Below, piece by piece: positions 1 to 11,600 of a DNA stretch of 23,171 nt (position 1 is the stretch's first letter; every line of letters begins with the position of its first letter). The notes beneath the pieces were generated by a model. The model was not told where the DNA came from. It saw nothing but the letters and a program-made list of their open reading frames with translations, and made no database searches. This DNA comes from Lingula anatina (lineage: Eukaryota; Brachiopoda; Lingulata; Lingulida; Lingulidae): the NCBI RefSeq assembly GCF_001039355.2, contig NW_019775926.1:141617-164787 (forward strand), in the 5' to 3' direction. The translations under genes and the position numbers were made by a program.

Positions 1-198
1 TCCCAATTCAGTATTTTAAATTGATGAATACCCACATTAAAATAAAAGCATCTGATGTTGAAAATTCCCTTTTGAAATGCACAGTTAGACATTGTTCTCT
101 TAATGTCTGACCTGCCATTTAGAACCAAATTATTTATTAATTAAGAATGGCATAAAACATCAAATCCAAGTGAACGTTTTTTTTTTGTCCTCTTCCAG

Positions 199-303
199 GA
201 AGGTCAGCTTCACAGAGGAGGAGGCACAGTGTGCATGAACAACCGCCAGGTCTGGAAGTCTTTCAGTGGCTTGGTGGGTGCGGTTGAGCATTGCAAAGTA
301 TAA
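199..303 (+). CDS. Probable terminal exon of an unidentified gene (partial)
   Basis: A pyrimidine-rich tract ending in TCTTCCAG (191-198) looks like a splice acceptor, followed by a GC-richer segment open in phase 0 for 34 codons to TAA at 301-303. In that frame the peptide starts EGQLHRGGG and ends VGAVEHCKV. I do not recognise it. The two other frames also read for 12 and about 28 codons before stops, so the frame is not certain. An alternative is an internal exon ending at 296 with donor GTATAA. Upstream exons would be outside the window on the left. The gene would converge on RBM18 (minus strand). Confidence 0.4.
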   Translation, partial: EGQLHRGGGTVCMNNRQVWKSFSGLVGAVEHCKV

Positions 304-476
304 AGGATTATACTAATCTCCAAAAATGGGTTGCCAAATATCTCAGCAAAATGAATATGCTGCTGAGTTCAGTACTCATACAAGATACACAGTTCAAAGA
401 TTTTAACACAAACAAGGCTTTTGTACAGTTACTGAATATTTTGTTAGTCACGCAAGGTTCAAGGGATAACAACTGT

Positions 477-640
477 TCATTTTGGCCAAAAAATGAATTT
501 TTTGCGGGGGTAAACAACAATTTTTCCATACTTACTAATGGTTATTGAATCCATTCCAATATTCAAAGTTAGTCCCTGTTTTTTTTTCTAAAAAGTTTGG
601 TTTTTTTTGTAATACTCTCTTAAGAGACTATTACAGAGTA
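477..640. repeat. Dispersed repeat, copy 1
   Basis: This segment aligns by eye with 7254-7470 in the same orientation. Shared blocks include TCATTTTGGCCAAAAA, GGGTAAACAA, AATGGTTA..GAATCCATT and ATTCAAAGTTAGTCCCTGTTT, followed by a T-rich tract and CTCTTAAGAGA. Similarity is roughly 80 percent over the first 110 bases. The family is unknown. Confidence 0.6.
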
Positions 641-2121
641 TAGCCATCTATGGAGGTCACATAGTCCAATGAAAGGCACAAATTCCAGAAAATTGCATTT
701 AAGTAACTGCCTTTTTGGTAGTAAAATAGAATTTATTATTAAATTTCTGTGCCTTGTTTACAATGTATTTATTGTGAAATATCAATATCACATGAACAGC
801 TGTTATCGCTTTAATTTTATTTCTGAAGCAGGTGAAGTTTTAAGGTTCCTAATATTTTCTCAGCTCGAAGAAATTTCCTGTTATTTTAATCCCAATTTTA
901 GTATCCTAATTAATATCCAAAGTCAATATGTAATAATTGGAGCCCATGGTATGTTAAGTAACTATGCATAAAGCGTATACTATTACTAGTATGTATGTCC
1001 TCTGTGGTTGATATCAATTTGGTGTATTTCCCTTGACTAGATTGTGAATTCTTCTGAAGACTTAATTTGAATCATTTTGCCTGCATTATATAATATAGAA
1101 ATATTAGGGGATAAGAATTCGGTCCCTGTTCAAAATATTTAATCTTATCAGTATCACCTTTGCCAAGGAGCTCACGCTTTTGTCTTTGCATGTTAACAGC
1201 CTATCTCAATAAGTTATGGACAGTTTTATTATTTTTTTAATCAGGATACTGAGGTGATGTCAATATTCTCAGAGTTTTTTAGTAAAGCATTTTGTTATTA
1301 GTGCATTTGTCATTTATAATCATGGTGTTCGGATCTTTGTAATCTCCATCTTTGTACACTTTTCACTTTAAAAATATAAGTTTTACTTTTATATTACTAG
1401 TAAACAAACAAATAGTACATAAACAATTTGTTCTTTGGCAGCTATATAAAACTGACAAAAACTTTTTGGAAGTAATTTTTCATATAGGACACTGTTTTTT
1501 TATGTCCAGAAATGCCTAATGTCAAATTATCTTGTTTTCAAGTTGTATTCTTTTCAGAAAAGTTTGTAATAATATATTTTTCAATATCTGCAGCAATGTT
1601 ACTCAATTTGGATACCATATCCTTGTTGGTATCATAAAAATTTTGTATAACTGATCTATGTGGATTTAGTCTGCTTTAACTGATCTCTGTAAACTTAGTC
1701 AACTTGGACACATTTTGCTAAGAGGTCAATCAGAGTTGAAGAATTAAAAAAAAATGTTTTAACCTCCGAGTCAGACTTCACTTTAAAAGCACTGCTGAAT
1801 GTATTTGTGATGCATGTAAACTACATTGCTGCTTGTGGAATCGCCACTTTTCCATCTTAAATCTGTTATGCAAATCTTATTGAAAAATTTAAAAACTTTT
1901 GTTGGTTACTTTTTATCATTCACATTCAAAGAAAGCGAATGTTTGACATGGATTATTTGTATGTGGAATCCCATGTAATGGGAAAAGGGAAAAAATGGTC
2001 CACCAAAATATGAAATAAACCACATTATCACTCAACCACTATGCCTTTTTGTTTCAAAATATTAATCTACATATACATAGTTGAGAGTTAAAAGTCAAGT
2101 TACCAACATAAAGAGCAAGTT

Positions 2122-2147
2122 TTTATTTATGTTTCAAAGAGTTTATT
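2122..2147 (-). terminator. Candidate poly(A) signals of RBM18
   Basis: TTTATT on the plus strand at 2142-2147 and 2122-2127 reads AATAAA on the minus strand, about 500 bases after the RBM18 stop codon. These are the first canonical signals downstream of the stop. They face the plus-strand AATAAA at 2014-2019, so the two neighbouring genes probably end tail-to-tail within about 100 bases. Confidence 0.4.
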
Positions 2148-2644
2148 CACGGTTATGCAATAAAAGTTACATTTTTAACAACTTTTCATATTTAATTTAA
2201 GGTTAAAATACAAATATGAAACTTAAATTTTTCTATGGAGACAATTACTTGACACTTGGCACCAACTTTCGTGACAGCAGACTACATACAGAATTAAATT
2301 TTTTTCCCCTACTCGTTCCTTTTCTCAAGATCCCTAATTCTGTTAAGTTTATTGGTGATGAAAATCACTTTGGATCAAAAATTTTGAAATTCAGATGCTC
2401 TTGTGATAAGAATTATACATAGCTTTTAAAAAAAACTTGGTTCCAAAATAATTTACATCACCACAAACTATCAAACACAAAATCCTACATGCTTAACTTG
2501 GACCGTCTTAAAATCTAATGGTGTGTATTTCACTTCTAACTCACTCAATTTTTCTCATAACTGTACAATCACAACACTTTTCCATACATCAGTCCAAACT
2601 GCTGTATCCTGGAATGCGTTTTTTTACCAAGTGCCACACCAACA

Positions 2645-5600
2645 TCATCTTGGGTACCCTCTCCCATAGGGACTATTAGTCTTTCCACAATGAGACTTAG
2701 TTTGTGAGTTTTGCAGCAACTTTGAACCCTGTTTATGAGAGTTTTGTTGCGTGCCAGAAGAAGAAGGTACACCAAAATCTAATGGTAGATCTGGGTTTTG
2801 CTCCATTACTTTAAGTTTAGCTTCTATGGCACGGATCTTGGTCTCTTTGCTGTAAAAAGAACAATTTGCTATATTGAAAAATACATAATATCTTTACTAA
2901 GTGAGGAACTGGTGATAAGATGGCAAGACCAGCCTAAATAACAATTATCAAGATTCATATGAATTTCTAGTCTAGTAGGCAACTTAAATCAGAAGATACC
3001 TGACTCCATCATCAGACTGCTTCGTGATCTTTACTCCTGACTTCTCATTCACTGGATCATCCTGTAAGTACAGAGTATTGTATGTTCAGCCATAAACAAA
3101 AACTTCAGATAATGCATTCTTTAGTGCCAATTTTTAATCAATTATAAGTGAGCTGGCCAATGTCTAAAACTGAGTTCAGGGGCGGATCCAGAGCTATATA
3201 CTGACAGTCTTCCAAATTATCTTTGTTAATTCATCCTCCAATTTTGACCGTCTTCCAACATTAAAAATTGGATACCCGTCAATGTAAACTTGAAAATCTG
3301 ACCGTCTTCTGGAAGACCCAGAAGACGGCCTAAATCCGCCCCTGGAGTTTGTCAATAAAAATTAATTTAAAGTTTGAAATTTAACTTTGCTGCTATGTCA
3401 TCAACCTATTCTTAAATATGTGCAATATATGACAACCCCAATAATGCTGTTTGGTATCTCCTAGTCTTTTGTTCCACTTTAATCTCTTTTACCTTTTTGT
3501 CTGTATTAGCCACCCGTACTACCAGTTTCTTGGACAGAGCAAACTTCCCATTCAATGACTTGGTTGCAAATTTGGCCTCCTGTAAAAGAAATGTTGACAG
3601 TTGAAAATTAAATGTTGTTGCTCTTTTTCTGGTAAAAAAGAATATGTAGTCAACACAATTACTGTCCTGCATTTGTTTCAACTTTTCACAACAAACACAA
3701 TTCGAAATATAATGCCATGCACTGTTGCACAAACATAAAAATTCAACTTTATCGAATATGAAGAACATAAAACACCTGTTTACATACATCTATAGTTTGA
3801 TAAGTGACAAAGCAGTATCCTCTAGGCTTGCCTTGGTCTAGGCCTGTCTTGTGGTAGAGAAAGTCTAATTTATTCAACCGCCCATATTTCTGCAACAGCT
3901 TTAGCAAGGTAAACCTACAAATATTATTCAATTAAAAAGTGATATTGATAAACATTTTTTTCTCTGACAAATCATGAGCTCTGATTGCTTTTATGCTAGG
4001 ACTAGGACTAGTAGTGTTAAAGTTTCAATTCTTACTGTAACAACAATATCAGGTGATAACACTATCCATTTTTTATATAATTTTATTTAAGTTTCAAGTT
4101 TTTCTTCCTACTTCACTTTTTAAATGTAACTTATTAATACGAAAACAATTACATTATTTAAACAATCAAACCACATCTTACTTAACAATCACCCACCCCT
4201 TCAAAAAGAGACAGAAAGAAAAAACTTCCAATTTATATTTTCTCCCATACTCAAAGCTTATGGCATTTCGATGAATTTCAACCTACTCTGTGATCCTAGG
4301 GTCAAGGTTGCCCACCCACAGTCTCCTCTCATCCATCTCTTCTCCATCATGGTACGGCTGGAGGGGGACAGGCTGGGAATAGCCTGGCTGGAAGATTGAA
4401 AAAAAATGCCTGTTTTCAAAGTTTGAGGATTATCCAATAGGTGTCACTATCAGTGCTGGCATAAACCATTTCTGGCAGAAGCCTGGCCACTCCCATCAGG
4501 TGATTGACAGCAGTTAACTTAAGTGGCAGGTACCTACTAAAATCTGCCCACCTTTCACAAGTCTTAGAGTAAGAGCAACCTTGAAGCTTTCAGACAGTTT
4601 TTTTCTTACACACAGCCAAAACACTTAATTAAAAACTTTTTGATTGCCGACAAATGAAACTCTCACTTTTTCTCATATGTGGCACAGTAAAAACATTTTG
4701 AATTTATCAATCCATTTATTACCTCACTTTCCAATACTTTTAATATGCTTGCGGTGATAGTGACATAAACAGATAATTATACACAACTTGAAGGGAGTAG
4801 GTCACGAAAAATGACTCAAGTATAAACTTTCAGGCTTGTTACACCCTCATTACTTGTTTTTCTCTTCTTTTTTCACCACTGCACATTTGAATTTATATTC
4901 TACACACACGTCCAAGTGACAAGTATTTATTTTTCCTGTCTAATTGGTCCCCCTGTGTTCTGAGTCCACAGCAATGGCCAACTGCAGGGTGGACATACAG
5001 GAAACTTCTTATGTCCTGTTGACAATCTCTATTTTAAAATTATTTTCTAGAATATTCAGGTCCTTTTTCATCAGCCCTTTAAATGCCATGACCAGGAACA
5101 ACCTCTTAAAAGTATGTCCATGATATATTATTGTTTCTAATAGTACCTTGATATGCATACATGTATTTCTTATTTTCATTTAATTCCAATTTGACAGGTA
5201 ACTTTTAACTTACAACAACCCATATGCAAATATAAATACCTCTAGCAGTTTCAAGTAAATAGTTACAGCTACATTCCATTTGACAGGTACCTTATCCATA
5301 CGTATGCTTTTAATGCAACTCTATGCACCCTCCTCACATGAAATAACCCCCCAACATCTACAAATTCAGCATCCATACTAGTACAAGTAGTTTAATACAG
5401 CAGTGTTTCCAGTCAACTTGGGTCAGTGTAACTTGATTTTACCCTTCTCAGCTTGCCCACTGATTATGATTAGTGCACCAAAGCTAACAGTACTGACTAA
5501 TCCTAATATTAATGCCTGTGTGTGTGGGGAAAGCCGAGGGATTAAGTTTAAAGCTGTGGTGAACTAACTGTTTTGAGATAGCCGACTAGCAATAGCAACA

Positions 5601-8600
5601 GTAAGCCCAACTTGAATGGAAACATGTTTTTAAAGAAGATTTATGAACAAGGTTTTAAAAGGTTACCACCTCTTATTGTAATTGCTGATATATATCATAC
5701 AGGTGGGGCACGCCGGGTGATAAATCTGATACAAGGTCACATCATGCCAAAAGTACATCTTAACGACAGCAGAGACTCCCATCAAGTCGTCAGACGACTT
5801 TGCAGAACAGTCCTTGTTGTTTTCTGGAAGTCACGAGTCAGTTCTGATGAATCAAATTAGTTTCTAATTTAGCTCTTTATCTTGACAGACAGGCTTTAAA
5901 ATGGACAAGTTCTGTTTTCTGGAAACCTCAAGATTTTTCCAGTGGATTAACTTTTTTGGGAATATAGAATAGACTTTTTACTTTCTCATTTGTGAAATAC
6001 TATTATCAAGCCACAATACATATGATGACAGGACAGGTCTGCAATGTTTCTGATTTTTAAAAAAATCTGTTGTTTTTTCTTGATCATTGATTACTTTGAT
6101 CCAAATCTTTTTCATGTATAAAATATTCTGTATCAATTAAAATATGTTTCATCGGAATTCATACTGGATTTCCTTTAAAACACCTCTTTGTGAATTGTTT
6201 TAATATTACAGATAAAATTGATCTGATTCGGTTCATCAGGCTTTACAATGGCCTTGTTAATTGTTCTACTAGTAGGGAAATTCCCATTATTTTTCATGCT
6301 GATTCAATTCTTCTGTGCCAGCATTTGAACTTGGCCATAAAAAAAGTTTTGAATGCTATGAGTCATGAAAACAATTTGTCCATAATGCAGGTAATAATAG
6401 GAATTGTGTTGGATCTGCATTTTAAATTATATAAAAAAAGGGTGTCTTTTCCTGACATCAATTGTAATTGCATGCAAAATTATAATGATCTTCCAAAGTT
6501 GTTTGTGTAAAGCTTTTTAGAAGGTGCATTGCTCAAAGCTGAATTCTTTTCTTTTCCATAAGCTCATGCATCTAGCTTACTTGACAGTGTAGTTTTATTA
6601 AGATCAATATCCATACATGTTTTTCTTCCTTTTTTTACTTATCTTTGTTTGACACAGAAAGCTACAATATTGAAACTGAGCATATACTGTAGTAAAGGGA
6701 TTCCATTTAAGCCACAAGTTCTTGCAAAACATATGTCATGGTGACCTTTTCTTCTCTTCCCATTTATACCAAAAATACTCCAACTGTTTATCTGTTTTCT
6801 TTTACCGGTTGAACATCCTTTGAAAATACATCAAGTACCCCAGAACCTTGTAAGATCAAGATTTCACTCATCAAGGAGATGTTTTTTTTTTATCCTGTCC
6901 AGACTCAAATATCACTTCTGAATCACTCTAGATGCTTTCCCTGCTAACTGTTCTTTAAATGGCAATAGTGCAGCAGTCAAATGCAGAGGAAAAACATTAT
7001 TCTCAATTTTCGCAACCTGTTTTTCTCTATGAATCAACACCAAATTGCTCTCCTAAACCATCAGTCGACTATTAGTAAGTTACTTAGGTATTACGATAGA
7101 ACAGGTTGTTTCGCTTTGCTTCACATTCAATAACATATTACTACAAGGGATTTTTACTAAACCAGACATGACGGAAAAACCGCAAGGAACTGCAGCCTCA
7201 TGAGCCTGCTGAAATCAAGATATTGCTGCACTGCTAAGGTATTGAGAAGATAATCATTTTGGCCAAAAATTGAACATTCCTAGGGTAAACAAAATTTTTC
7301 CCATGCTAACCAATGGTTAACGAATCCATTTCTACATTCAAAGTTAGTCCCTGTTTCTTTTTTTTTTTTTTTATTTTTGTGTGACAGAGTGTGTGTGTTT
7401 GTGTGTGTGTTTGTGTGTGATGACCTCTTAAGAGATTGTTAACTGACACAGTTAATCCATGGTGTGATGTGGTGCTACAAAATATATAGGAAAAAAAACT
7501 TGTATTGATAAATTAAACAACCCAGCCATTGTGCAATGTTGACAACAACTCCTGATTCACTAAAAATAATTAAAAAAATCTTAATATTGAAAAGATTAAA
7601 AAATACAGTATTGCGAGACAAACATACAAGTGATAAAAGATACCAACAAATATCATCACACACTGTAGTCTGCCCACACAGGCACCTGAAGGCTACCTGA
7701 CATTTTAACCTGCTGTGATCAAAGCAAAAAATGAAGTGGTCATCCTGGCTAAAGGGCATCATAGCCAGTGGTCAGCTGGCATCACCCAAGGCACTGCTCT
7801 GTCTCATGCCAACTGACCTGTGATGAACTCCGTGTCAAAAGATGCCGGTTTGTTTGGATGAATTTGTGACTGGAGGTGTGTCTACAATGTTTGCATGCAC
7901 TGCATCTATAATGTTTACTACTAAAATAATATTTATATCTTTTTCTGCTGAGCAAAAAAAATACATAGTTATGATCATAATTTGAAATATTTAATTGAAA
8001 ATGGATAGGTGAATGAATGAATAGATAAATAAATGTTTGAATAGCTTGTCCCAAGGACTGATTTTTGGTTACCAAGAAAACTTGTCAATGACACTCACAA
8101 TAAATATATAAATAAATAAATAAATAAATAAAATTTCCTGAAAGAATTAATGACCCTCCTACAATTAATTAATTTATTAATAAATGAAAGAAAGAAATAC
8201 TAGTAATATAAAAAAATTAATTTTGTAACTCTCAATGTACAAGTACTAGAACACAGTTGATATTGGCAGAACCTCTCCTGCTACAGACACCTGTCTTCTA
8301 TGACAAGAAATGTCTCATTCACTTTAAAGCAACCTGTAAAAGTGGCAAAATGCCCATCACACTCTGTCAGTGATTTATATTCACCTGCCACTCTGTTTGA
8401 CAACTCACACCTAGTGTAAACCGGGGGTGGGAAATCTTTCATCTTCAGAAGTACACATTCACAGATTTAAGGTTCCTGTTTCATAACCATTGGTTTACAG
8501 AGTATCAAGACATAAATATCACTACCTAACACAGTCTTGGTATACATGTTTTATTTCTGTAGACATAAACTTATTATTAAATTTTTTAGATATATTTAGC

Positions 8601-11600
8601 TAACTTTAAAGTAAATATGCAACTTTTTTTTGTAAATAATAAAGAAAAGAAGAAAAGAAAATTCTAGCTACTGGCAAAGATTTCATATAATATGCAAATG
8701 TGCTCAGTTAGCGTTTCCTTTGAGTGTCCATTAATACACATCTATCTGCAGGCTAGGGTGGTTAATAACCAACTTTTCTGTGTGACCTAGCTTTCTGTTA
8801 TTACTGTTTAGTGTGTCACTTGGGGGCTTTTCATATTTCTTTGATGTTTATCTTTTCATGGGATATTTCTTCCTTAGCAAGTCCCAATGTCAAACTGAAA
8901 CAAATCATCTTAAAAATGTTTGGGCTATTTATTTATTTTTTTTTTACTATCAAATGCATGTGGTTTTCATATTTTCTAGAGAAAAGTTCAAAAGTCTCAC
9001 ACAAAAGAAAGCATCCTACTTTTACTGCCAATTCTATCTCTCTCTCTTTCTCTCTACCCCCCCCCCCCTCCCCCCCAAAAAAAGGGGGGATTAAGATAAA
9101 TACTGGGCTACAATTTACTAGTAAGTTCGAAATTTGAAAAAATGCATCTGTAGGGAAAATATTCAAGCCAAGATTCCGTAAGAGACTTTCCAGGAAGCCT
9201 TTACAATCTATGAAACTGGGCTCAATTTATTCAGCTGTTTCCAATCACCAATAGGTTTATATAATATTGTAAGATACCTTTTTTAAAAAACAAATAAGGA
9301 ATTGGATGTTTCCAGAATCCTCAGAAAAGCCAATGGATGAGAATCCTTTATCTTACCAAATCAACAGTGCATAAATAAATGAGAAAGCAAATATAACATT
9401 TCAAAGTGATAATAAAACTTGTTTTATTAAGTCTGAGCAGATAATTTTGCATTACATATATTGTATACATAAAGATACAGAAATGTTAGCACCAAATATC
9501 AGCATTAGTTAAAAATTACAAAATAATGTTAAATAACAATAACTTGAACGATGAAATAAAACCACATCTTCAAACAAAGTAACTATTCTCCACTCTTTCT
9601 CACATCAAAAAAAAAAAAAAGAAAATCTCTGACAAGCGTACCACTGTTAGTTGGCAAGTTCAGAGGAACTTCTAACGGTGAAGACGAAATTACCTTCAAA
9701 ATGCCAGCCCTGCAGAAATACAGTTCACTGCTTAACCAATTTTAGCAGCCGTCTGAGAAATCCATCACTCCTGAATGTCACCCCGATTCAACAAGGACCC
9801 GTTTTCATTCTCTACCTACATTCTGTTATGCCCATATCAAACAGTAAGCTATGATTCTCAGGGTGATAACAAAAACCATCATCCAGGAGTAAATGTTATA
9901 AACTCTCAAAATTCTAACTTTGAAGGTTACGGCTCAATCTAAACTTTTGCCCTTCTCTATGCAGGCACATTGCATTACACATTTCTTGTTAGAAGCTGTT
10001 TTTTTCTGCTTTCTTAAGGTTTAAATGAACAATATAAACTAGTAGTTAAATGCATAAAGCTCTTTCCAAATGCCACAGAGCATAAATATATGTATATGTA
10101 AAAATAAACATATGACAGTTTTGCAACTCAAATACAAATAAAGTAATCTTGCAATTCCAGTAAAAATTAACAAAAATTCAAAGCTAAAAGTGTCATATTT
10201 TTAAATTATAAAAATGGTCCAACCCATCCAACACACACTTAAAAAAATACAAAAGTAAAATTTTTTGATTCTCAGCATTTCTTTTTTCCTTGCAAAATAA
10301 TTAGATACTCGTTTTTCTTCAAGCTCATGAATACACAATGCCTTTATAGAATACATAGATGAAAATGTCTTTAATCAAATATTTGTGCAGATGAAGCTCA
10401 TATCTTACTTTATGACACTGAAAAACCACTGTAATATTAATCAGCACTTTACCTCAACAAGTTGTTGAAATCTTTTGATTCAAATTCCAATTCTTCTCAG
10501 TACCAAAGCAAACACAATGAACACTGTTCTAATTTTAGTCTCACGAATCAACAATCATGGGCCTTTTTTGCCAATTTTTTCACCTTTAATTATGGAACTA
10601 GAAAAGTGTTCTTCTAATGATGTTGGATAGCAATTGGTCGCTCCTTTGGCTTGATATGGCTCATCGATTCTGGCAGGGGGGCCTCCAGGGCTAGAACGCC
10701 GTCATGGCGAAGGGTAGACATAAGACTAGTGGCATCCACTCCTTCGGGAAGGGAGATGGTCTTCATGTACTCAGCATACTGATGTCTACCCTCTGCTTTC
10801 TCCTCATGTTTTGCATGGACTGTTACAGTATTTCCTGACGTCTTGACGATCAGCTCTTCAGGTCTGAATTGGTGGACATCAAACTGGACTTTGAACTTTT
10901 TACGTCCGCCCTCTTCAACCACAGGAAAGTCTATGCTCTTGTTTTCAGTCAGTCTGCGTGCTTCTGGAAATTCTGGAAACGTTAGAGCTGATGTTGTGGA
11001 CATATGTGGTGCTCCGATGCTGGGGTAAGGCGTTAAATGGTGCAGGCCACCATACGTGTTGCGACGCATATCTTCACTCATTTGATTCATCTGACGGTCA
11101 AACTGGCGCCACTGGTGGGCCATTTCAGGGGGCATTGCACTCCAGTTGCCCACTGTCCACCTGTGGCGGTCAAAGTCACGGTCAAAGGGTGAACCATACC
11201 CAAATGGAGTGGTATCCCAAAAGATGGGAAGCCTGCCTGGGGTAAATGGCATCATTGGATGGTGGAAAGACATGCTGCAATGTGAAATGTACTGTCTCTA
11301 GGTACTTGTGCTACTTGATGCTCGCTTCTTAGAATCTTACTAGCTAGCTGGAGTCAGTGATGATCTGCTGATGTTCTGAACGTCGTACTATTCTGCTTTG
11401 CTTTTATACTTTTGATTACTCTACGTCTGGAATATTCGCAATCTGAAAATAACGCTGTGGCTCACTGTGTTGACATCTGTCGACCAGGCCTTAGAAGGGG
11501 CGATATAAATGACGTGGAAGTATCAGCAATGATAGATGCTAGTAGCATTACAAATTCATTGAGGCGCCCGCCCCACCAAATACGTGAAGTGGGCAGGTAG

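Larger units (their letters stand above)
304..2164 (+). other. Probable 3' UTR and tail-to-tail intergenic DNA
   Basis: AT-rich stretch without a convincing coding exon on either strand; the short open frames have no recognisable protein content. Plus-strand AATAAA signals occur at 2014-2019 and 2159-2164 and could end the transcript whose last exon is at 199-303, giving a long 3' UTR of about 1.7 kb. One copy of a dispersed repeat (about 477-640) lies here. Confidence 0.35.

Noticed and set aside
3749-3931. Stand-alone 60-residue RRM fragment starting at an internal ATG
   Set aside because: It is RBM18 exon 3 read into both flanking introns; the true exon is 3788-3914.
5612-5860. Plus-strand open frame of 82 codons
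   Set aside because: No recognisable family, no convincing splice sites and no conserved pattern; probably a chance open frame in the RBM18 intron.
10843-11245. Plus-strand open frames opposite the heat shock gene
   Set aside because: They are antisense shadows of the clearly conserved minus-strand coding sequence.
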